Shown piece after piece: positions 9,949-18,600 of a DNA stretch of 53,637 nt. Source of the stretch: Hydrogenophaga sp. (GTDB lineage Bacteria; Pseudomonadota; Gammaproteobacteria; Burkholderiales; Burkholderiaceae_C); assembly GCF_030656115.1 (NCBI RefSeq), contig NZ_JAUSOO010000008.1, positions 1-53,637 of the forward strand, read 5' to 3'. The stretch's first letter is position 1, and the number at the start of each line of letters is the position of its first letter. The notes under the pieces are model-generated. The model made no database searches. It was given only the letters and a program-made list of their open reading frames with translations, and was not told where the DNA came from. The position numbers were made by a program, and so were the translations under genes.

Positions 9949-10665
9949 ATGGCAAACACATTACTCAAAGTCAGCGGTCTGAAGGTCTCCTACGGCGGGA
10001 TCAAGGCCGTTAAAGGTATCGACCTGGAGGTGCGCGAGGGCGAACTGATCTCGCTGATCGGTTCCAACGGTGCCGGCAAGACCACCACCATGAAGGCCGT
10101 CACGGGTTCGCTGGTGTTCGAAGGTGGGGATATCGAATACCTGGGCCAAAGCATCAAGGGCAAGGGCGCCTGGGACCTGGTGAAGCAGGGCCTGGCCATG
10201 GTGCCGGAAGGTCGGGGCGTGTTCACCCGCATGACCATCACCGAAAACCTGCAGATGGGCGCGTACATCCGCACCGACAAGGCGGGCATTGCCAACGACA
10301 TCGAGCGCATGTTTGGCATTTTCCCGCGCCTGCGCGAACGCAAAGACCAGCTGGCCGGCACCATGAGCGGTGGCGAACAGCAGATGCTGGCCATGGCGCG
10401 TGCGCTCATGAGCCAGCCCAAGGTGTTGTTGCTCGACGAGCCGTCCATGGGCTTGTCCCCCATCATGGTGGACAAGATTTTTGAAGTGGTGCGCGACGTG
10501 TCGGCACAAGGCGTAACGGTGTTGCTGGTGGAGCAAAATGCCCAGCGCGCGCTGCAAATTGCCGACCGCGGCTACGTGATGGATTCGGGCGAAATCACCA
10601 TGACAGGCAGTGGCAAAGACCTGTTGGTCGATCCGAAGGTGAAAGAAGCGTACCTGGGGCACTGA
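9949..10665 (+). CDS. livF: Branched-chain amino acid ABC transporter ATP-binding protein LivF
   Basis: The 238-residue second ATPase subunit has Walker A GSNGAGKT at residues 38-45, the LivF-type EGRGVFTRMTITENLQMGA segment, signature MSGGEQQMLAMARAL and Walker B VLLLDEPSMGL. It starts 12 bases after livG with GAGGAAAG upstream and closes the livHMGF operon. The end KVKEAYLGH is typical for the family. lysS follows after 146 bases with its own predicted promoter. Confidence 0.95.
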   Translation: MANTLLKVSGLKVSYGGIKAVKGIDLEVREGELISLIGSNGAGKTTTMKAVTGSLVFEGGDIEYLGQSIKGKGAWDLVKQGLAMVPEGRGVFTRMTITENLQMGAYIRTDKAGIANDIERMFGIFPRLRERKDQLAGTMSGGEQQMLAMARALMSQPKVLLLDEPSMGLSPIMVDKIFEVVRDVSAQGVTVLLVEQNAQRALQIADRGYVMDSGEITMTGSGKDLLVDPKVKEAYLGH

Positions 10666-10694
10666 AGCGCCTTGGGACGGCGTTGGCGTCTGTG

Positions 10695-10723
10695 TCGGCA
10701 GCGCAGGGCCAGGGAACTAAAAT
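10695..10723 (+). promoter_or_regulatory. Predicted lysS promoter
   Basis: TCGGCA (10695-10700; four of six -35 consensus bases) and TAAAAT (10718-10723; five of six -10 bases) are separated by exactly 17 bases in the livF-lysS gap and point at lysS. Confidence 0.5.
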
Positions 10724-10811
10724 GCAGGGTTTTGTGTGATGTCTGCGCGGCACGCCTTCTGTGTCGCCGCTCCACCCCGATCTGCCCGCCGGGCTTCCAC
10801 CTGCTCTTTTT

Positions 10812-12389
<1,578 letters not shown>

Positions 12390-12402
12390 TCGAACCAGGC
12401 TG

Positions 12403-14199
12403 TTAAAAATTCAGCGTCTGGATGCTCTTGCGCTTGTTTTTGCGCAGTTCATCCAGGCTATTTCGCAGCCAATTCAGGTGGGCTTGGGCGTCTTGTTGCA
12501 GGTCCTGACCTTCTGCAGGCAGCAAAGCCAGCACCACTTTGAACCGCAATGTTGCGCCCACGGGCAGTTGATCCGACGGGCGCAGGCCGCCGGCCACGAT
12601 GCTGGTGGCCGCAGCCACCACTTGTGCGGCCCGCACCGGGCCTTCCATCAGCAGCGTGAAGCTGCGGTTGTCTACCCGGGCGGCCGTGTCCACGTCGCGT
12701 GCCACCGAGCGCAGCAGCGAGCCGGTGAGCACCAGGGCGCGGTCGGCCACTTCCCGTCCGTGCTCCTGTTCAAACCAGGCGTGGTTGTCCAAGTCAATCA
12801 GCAGCAGTCCCATGGAGTGCCTGTAACGCTGGGCGCGCACCAGGCTGTCGTGCAGGCGCAGCATGCCGTTGTGGCGGTTGGTCAGGCCGGTGAGCGGTTC
12901 GGTCAAGGCCAGTTCGTTGGCGCGGGTCTGCGCTTCGTGCTGCATGGACGAGCGTTGTAGCAGGCCGTAGATCAGCAACGGCGCTTCAATGGCCGCCGCG
13001 ATCACCATGCCGTATTGCGACAAGAAGCCCGACGACATCAGGCCCAAGTTGCGCAAGATGGGCAGTGTGCCGGCCATCAATACCGGCAGAATGCCCAGCG
13101 CAATCCAGTGCACCCAGCGCTCACCCGTGCGCCAGGCGGTCCAGAGCATGGCGTAGACCAACACCATGGTCAGGGCGCCTGCGGTGGTGATGGCTTGCAG
13201 GGTGACGCTGCTGGGACGGAGCAGGTCCCAGGCGGTCAACACCATCAGCACACCGGCCAGGGTGAGCGACAACCGGTCCAGCCAGCGCCCGATGCGCTGT
13301 GCTTGCACCACATGCCGCACAAACAGCAAGCCCACCACGGCCACCAGGGGCAGCAGCACAAATTCGGCCATGCCGTTCCACCTGGCGGAATGGGGCCAAA
13401 GAAACTGACCACCCACCCCCAGCGAAGCGGCCAGCGCCAGACCCAACACCGAGGTGTAGATTGCGTAGGCGGCAAAGCTGACTTCGCGAAACACCAGTGC
13501 ATTGACCACGGCCACCACCGTCAGCAGCAGCGCCATGCCGAAATACGCACCCAGCAAAAACTGCTGGGTCATGCGCTGTTCGCGCAGATGGCTGTGGCGG
13601 TGCACAAAGAGTTCGCCCGAAAACGGCACCCGGGTATGCTGGATACGGACCCAATAGGTCACGGGCGTATCGGCCCGCGTGTCCAGTGCAAACACCGGGT
13701 AGCGGTCTGGCGACGCCCAGTCGCGCACCGGAATGCTGTCGCCCGCGTGCTGTGCTTGCCAACTGCCGTCTGCGCGCTGTTCGTACAGACTGATGAGGTC
13801 GATGCCCGATTGCGTCAACTCGACTTCCCAGTGCGCACTGGTGTCTTTCACCCAGGCGTCAAAGCGCACCCAGAGCACGGCTTGCGGGTTGATGAGCAGA
13901 CGGTGCTTGGGGCTGCGTACCGCCCACGGCAGGCTGTCTTGCCGTTGTGCTACGTCCTGTGCCGTCAGTTGACCGGAGAGGTCAACCCAGAACAGGCTGC
14001 GCTGGGCCAGCGGCACATGGTCTTGTGCCGTGTCAAGCAACACCGGTGGCAGTTTCAAGCGTCCGGTTGTGTCGGTCGCGTGTGCACTGCCAGTCCCGAT
14101 CACCGTCCACAAGAGAAGTCCGATGAGGCCCAGCAGCCGGAACCGGTGGAACAGCGCCGTGCTGCAGTGGGGCGGGCGGTGGAGTTGAAAAATGCGCAT
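12403..14199 (-). CDS. 7TM-DISM sensor protein with a degenerate GGDEF domain
   Basis: The 598-residue membrane protein has a signal peptide (about residues 1-42), a periplasmic 7TMR-DISM-type beta domain (about 60-210, with WVRFDAWVKDTSAHWEVELTQ-like pattern), seven hydrophobic segments (about 215-405) and a C-terminal GGDEF-fold domain. The fold is recognised from LTEPLTGLTNRHNGMLRL and LLLIDLDNHAWFEQEHG. The catalytic motif, normally RLGGDEF, reads RVDNRSF, so the glycines and acidic residues needed for catalysis and metal binding are missing. It is probably not a working diguanylate cyclase and may instead be a receptor or scaffold. It is convergent with lysS and downstream of the rpoH terminator, likely monocistronic. 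Confidence 0.87.
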   Translation of the reverse strand: MRIFQLHRPPHCSTALFHRFRLLGLIGLLLWTVIGTGSAHATDTTGRLKLPPVLLDTAQDHVPLAQRSLFWVDLSGQLTAQDVAQRQDSLPWAVRSPKHRLLINPQAVLWVRFDAWVKDTSAHWEVELTQSGIDLISLYEQRADGSWQAQHAGDSIPVRDWASPDRYPVFALDTRADTPVTYWVRIQHTRVPFSGELFVHRHSHLREQRMTQQFLLGAYFGMALLLTVVAVVNALVFREVSFAAYAIYTSVLGLALAASLGVGGQFLWPHSARWNGMAEFVLLPLVAVVGLLFVRHVVQAQRIGRWLDRLSLTLAGVLMVLTAWDLLRPSSVTLQAITTAGALTMVLVYAMLWTAWRTGERWVHWIALGILPVLMAGTLPILRNLGLMSSGFLSQYGMVIAAAIEAPLLIYGLLQRSSMQHEAQTRANELALTEPLTGLTNRHNGMLRLHDSLVRAQRYRHSMGLLLIDLDNHAWFEQEHGREVADRALVLTGSLLRSVARDVDTAARVDNRSFTLLMEGPVRAAQVVAAATSIVAGGLRPSDQLPVGATLRFKVVLALLPAEGQDLQQDAQAHLNWLRNSLDELRKNKRKSIQTLNF

Positions 14200-14306
14200 C
14201 GCCTATTTTGGCTTGTGCCGCCGTCCATTCTTCGGACGCCAACGGCAACGCAGAGGTTGATCCCGGTAAGCTGCAAGCGTTATTTCCGCAGCCGGCCACA
14301 GGCGGC

Positions 14307-14342
14307 AAAAAGCCCCGGCTGAGGCTTCAGCCGGGGCTTTTT
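14307..14342 (-). terminator. Rho-independent terminator of rpoH
   Basis: A perfect 16-base stem (14307-14322 with 14327-14342) with a GGCT loop has a GC-rich core and an A-run on one side and a T-run on the other. It lies 25 bases after the rpoH stop on the reverse strand and could work in both directions. The gene at 12403-14199 starts beyond it, so the hairpin insulates that gene from rpoH transcription. Confidence 0.92.
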
Positions 14343-14366
14343 GCGTGAAGGGCGGAGGCCCCAGGT

Positions 14367-15323
14367 TCAGGCGTAAACCGCCAAGGCCTTGCGCATTTTT
14401 TTCATGGCCGCCACCTCAATCTGGCGCACCCGCTCGGCGCTCACGCCGTATTCGGCCGCCAGTTCGTGCAGCGTCATGCCACCCGAGCCGTCGTCGTTCA
14501 CCTTCAGCCAGCGTTCGCTGACGATGCGGCGCGAGCGCTCATCCAACTCGCTCATGGCCAGTGCAATGCCCTCGGTGGCCAGCGCGTCGCGCTCGGCCGA
14601 CTCCAGCACCGCCGTGGGCTCGTGGGTGGCGTCGGCCAGGTAGGCAATGGGGCCAAAACTGTCTTCGCCGTCGTCGCCCGGGCCGGGGTCCAGCACCACA
14701 TCGCCGCCCGACAAGCGGGTTTCCATTTCACGCACCTCTTCCGGCTTCACCTTCAGCTCGCGCGCCATCGTGCCCACTTCGGTGTCGGACAACACGTCGC
14801 GGTGCGTGTCACCGTCCAGCGCGTCGGCGCGGAAACCTTGCTTGCGCGAGCGCAGGTTGAAAAACAGCTTGCGCTGCGCCTTGGTGGTGGCCAGCTTGAC
14901 CATGCGCCAGTTTTTCAGGATGTACTCGTGGATCTCGGCCTTGATCCAGTGCATGGCGTAGCTCACCAGGCGCACGCCCTGATCGGGGTCGAAGCGTTTC
15001 ACGGCCTTCATCAGGCCCACATTGCCTTCCTGAATCAGGTCGCCGTGGGGCAGGCCGTAGCCCAGGTATTGGCGGGCGATCGACACCACCAGGCGCAGGT
15101 GCGACATCACCAGCCGGCCCGCAGCGTCCAGGTCGTTGTGGTCGCGCAAACGGCGCGCGGCGCTTTGTTCCTCTTCCAGCGTCAGCAGAGGCATGCGGTT
15201 GACGGCAGAAATGTAGGCGTCCAGATTCCCCAGCGGGGGCAGGGTGAGCGAGCGGCTGGCCCATGGGCTGGCCACAGCCAGGGTGGCGGTGGGCAAGGCG
15301 GCGGGAGCAAGTGATACGGACAT
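14367..15323 (-). CDS. rpoH: RNA polymerase heat-shock sigma factor RpoH (sigma-32)
   Basis: This 318-residue sigma factor directs RNA polymerase to heat-shock promoters. Region 2 is clear (DLIQEGNVGLMKAVKRFDPDQG then VRLVSYAMHWIKAEI). The RpoH box QRKLFFNLR, which separates RpoH from other sigma-70 proteins, is present at about residue 150. The C-terminus carries the region 4 helix-turn-helix (TLHELAAEYGVSAERVRQIE). The ATG at 15323 is chosen because GAGGAGGG lies eight bases upstream; longer in-frame starts at 15353 and 15365 lack this and would extend into the operator region. A CIRCE operator lies 36 bases upstream, so HrcA control is expected. Confidence 0.96.
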   Translation of the reverse strand: MSVSLAPAALPTATLAVASPWASRSLTLPPLGNLDAYISAVNRMPLLTLEEEQSAARRLRDHNDLDAAGRLVMSHLRLVVSIARQYLGYGLPHGDLIQEGNVGLMKAVKRFDPDQGVRLVSYAMHWIKAEIHEYILKNWRMVKLATTKAQRKLFFNLRSRKQGFRADALDGDTHRDVLSDTEVGTMARELKVKPEEVREMETRLSGGDVVLDPGPGDDGEDSFGPIAYLADATHEPTAVLESAERDALATEGIALAMSELDERSRRIVSERWLKVNDDGSGGMTLHELAAEYGVSAERVRQIEVAAMKKMRKALAVYA

Positions 15324-15358
15324 GTGAAGAACCCTCCTCAGGTTGGCTTTCATAAATA

Positions 15359-15385
15359 TTAGCACTCTCTATGAGTGAGTGCTAA
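15359..15385 (-). promoter_or_regulatory. CIRCE operator (HrcA binding site) overlapping the rpoH promoter
   Basis: The inverted repeat TTAGCACTC (15359-15367), nine bases, GAGTGCTAA (15377-15385) matches the CIRCE consensus at all 18 arm positions. On the rpoH strand TTAGCA and TAATAT within and beside it are spaced by 18 bases and could be the -35 and -10 boxes, so bound HrcA would block the promoter. The site lies 36 bases upstream of the rpoH ATG. The helicase gene on the other side starts 231 bases away, so rpoH is the natural target. Confidence 0.93.
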
Positions 15386-15616
15386 TGGAATGGTTCCATG
15401 GGTGTGGGTTCGCATGGTTTTGTGGCGTTACAAAAGCAAGAAAAAGTGATGGGCGCCTGCCCCTGCGCACGTTTGGCGATGCTCGCGTGGGCTTGGCCTG
15501 TTGGCCGATGCCGGTTGTGTTCGATAGACGAGGGTGGTAGGCGGGAGGGGAAAGTTGTCCATGCTTGTTACAACACACCGGTCGCGCGACACAATAGGTC
15601 GAAATGGAGAATATGC
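15386..15616. other. Intergenic region between rpoH and the helicase gene
   Basis: These 231 bases hold no convincing gene. A longer reading frame runs in from 15398, but it would put 73 cysteine-rich, non-conserved-looking residues before the helicase. The helicase ATG at 15617 has GGAG seven bases upstream. TTGTTA and CACAAT occur upstream with 19-base spacing, a poor promoter match. Confidence 0.5.
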
Positions 15617-18600
15617 ATGACAGTGGAGCCCGGTCGGTTGGCCGATGAAGAATCCAGCAGGGATGCCACCCTGGCTGAAGCGCAACAGACCCACTCGGTT
15701 CGTTTGCAGGTCAGCGCGGCCGACAAGCTGAACCTGGCGGCTTTTCAAAATGCGGTCCCTGTGTTGCACGCGCTGGCCGTCGTCAATGCATCGGCCACAA
15801 CGTTGAGTGACCTGACGATTCAACTGCGCAGCGAGCCTGAGTTCGTCAAGCCACGCGTCTGGCGTCTGGCGTCAGTGGCATCCGGTGAAACCTACCACCT
15901 GCGCGATCTGGATGTGCAGCTCCAGGGCGCTCTGTTGTCGCGGTTGACCGAGGCCGAGCCGGCCTCGTGGCACTTTGAATTGCGCAGCAGCCAGCAACCC
16001 GATGTGGTTCTGGCCACGCACAGCTGCACGGTGGAACTGCTGGCCCGCAACCAGTGGGGTGGCCTGGGGCCGTTGCCTGAAATGGTGGCCGCCTTCGTTC
16101 AGCCCAACGATCCGGCGGTGGATCGTTTGCTCAGGGATGCGGCGCTGGCTTTGCAGTCGGCGGGCAAGTCGGGGTCGATCGACGGCTACACCCAGGGTGC
16201 CAAGCGGGCCTGGGAGCTCGCTTCGGGCCTCTGGACGGCGGTGCTTCAGCGCCGACTCACTTACGCACTCCCGCCGGCCAGTTTCGAGCACACCGGCCAG
16301 AAAGTGCGCAGCCCCGGGCAGGTGCTGGACGCGGGGCTGGCCACGTGCCTGGACCTCACGCTGCTGTTTGCGGCCTGCCTGGAACAGGCCCACCTCAACC
16401 CGTTGCTGGTGTTCACCCGGGGCCATGCGTTGGTGGGCGTGTGGCTGCACGACGAGCAGTTTGCCACCGCGGTGGTGGACGACATCACCGCTCTGCGCAC
16501 GCGGGTGAAGCTGCAAGAGGTGTTGGTGTTTGAAGCCACCCTGGCTGCCCGAGGCCAGGCTGTGGCGTTCAGCCAGGCCATTGCCAGCGCCAACCGCCAG
16601 CTGGAGGAGGCTGCGGCGGACACGTTCGAGCTGGTGGTGGATGTGAAGCGCGCCCGCATGTCCCGCATCAAGCCGCTGGCGTTGGCCCAAGGTGTTGAGC
16701 CCGTGTTGCCGGCCGAACAACCCGAGCCCGGCTGCGCGGTGGAAGATGCGCCGGACGTACCGGACCGCACAGCGCCCGCCGCACCGAGCGCCGACCTCGA
16801 CCCGACAGACCGGCTGGAGCGCTGGCAGCGCAAGCTGCTCGACCTGTCGTTGCGCAACGCCCTGCTGAACTTCAAGCCCGGCAAGAAAACCTTGCCGCTG
16901 GAGGTGGCCGGTGCCGCCCTGGAAGACGCACTGACCCAGGGGCACACCCTGAAGCTGCTGCCCAGCCCCCCAGGGATGCAGGGCGACGACCCGCGCAGCC
17001 AGCCCCTGCACGAGGCACGCAGCCTGGAAGACCTGCGCCAGGCGCAAGCGGCCGAGGCGCTGATGCGCCGCGAGGTCTTGATTCCGCTTGAAGCCGAAGA
17101 GCTCGAAGGGCGCCTGGTCGATCTGTACCGGGGCGCGCGCCAGGCCATGCAAGAGGGTGGGGCCAACACGCTGTTTGTGGCGCTGGGCTTTCTGGTCTGG
17201 AGCCGGCGCGACAAGCCCGAGCTGCGGCTCCAGGCGCCGCTGGTCTTGCTGCCCGTCACGCTGAACCGCAAGAGCGCGCGTTCGGGGTTCACACTGCAGG
17301 TGCAAGAGAGCGAGCCGCTGTTCAACCCCACCCTGGTTGAAATGCTGCGCCAAGACTTTCAGCTGGAGCTGGGTGTGTCCGTGGCAGACGCACCCAGCGA
17401 CGGCGTGGGCCTGGACATACCCGGCATCTGGGCACGCGTGCGCGCCGCCGTCAAAGACATTCGCGGCTGGGAGGTCAGCGAAGACGTGGTGCTGTCGATG
17501 TTCTCGTTTGCCAAATACCTGATGTGGAAGGACCTGACCGAGCGCACCGGCGACCTGCGCAAGTCGCCCGTGGTGGCCCACCTGATGGACTCGCCGCGCG
17601 AGCCCTACCGCTCCAGCATCGCGTTTCCCGACGTCCGCCGACTTGACACCGACTTTGCGCCCCAGCAGGTGTTTTGCCCACTGCCGGCCGACTCGTCGCA
17701 ACTCTCCGCCGTGATGGCGGCAGCCCAGGGCAAAGACTTTGTGCTCATCGGCCCGCCCGGCACGGGCAAGAGCCAGACCATTGCGAACCTGATTGCGCAG
17801 TGCCTCGCCGAGAACAAGCGGGTGTTGTTTGTTGCCGAGAAAATTGCCGCGCTGGAGGTGGTTTACCGCCGCCTGCGCGAAGTGGGCCTGGGCGAGTTTT
17901 GCCTGGAGCTGCACTCCAACAAGAGCCGCAAGCTCGATGTGCTGGGCCAGCTGCAGAAGTCGTGGGATGCGAAGGGCGAGGTCGATTCGGCCGCCTGGCT
18001 GGCCCAAGCGCAGCAGCTGGGCCGCTTGCGCGAACAGCTCTCCACCTACGTGGCCCGCCTGCACCACCGCCACGGCAACGGCTGGACGGTGTACCAGGCC
18101 ATCGGTTGCGTGGCCGCCCACGGCGATGTGCCCGACCTGCACCTGAACTGGCCATCGCCGTCGGCGCACAACGAAGCCGACTTGGCCAGGCTGCGCGAAC
18201 TGGCTGGCCGGCTGCAAGCCAATGCCTCAGCCGTCGGCCCCCACAACCTGCTGGCAGGCCCTTGGGTGCCGGTGCACGCCACCGATTGGTCGGTCCGCTG
18301 GCAGCAAGACATGGTGCGCGCCGCGCAAACCCTGCAAGCGGTCGTTGGCCGCTTCTCCCAGGCCGTTGAACACCTGGGCCAGTCACTGGGTCTGGAATGG
18401 CCGGCGTTGAACATGCAGACCCGCTTGGCGGTTGCGGTGCTGGTCAAGGCCTTGCCGCAGGCCGCCCACGGGGCGTGGAGCTTTTGTGCCTTGCCCGACA
18501 GCCGAGCTCTCAGCGTGGCGCTGAAGGCGGGCACGGTGTTGCTGCACCAGCACCGCGATCTTTCGGCACAAATGTCCACCCCATGGCCGGTGGAGTTGCT

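Noticed and set aside
15872..18217. Open frame of 781 codons on the reverse strand opposite the helicase
   Set aside because: It has biased composition and no motif, while the forward strand encodes clear helicase and DUF4011 motifs.
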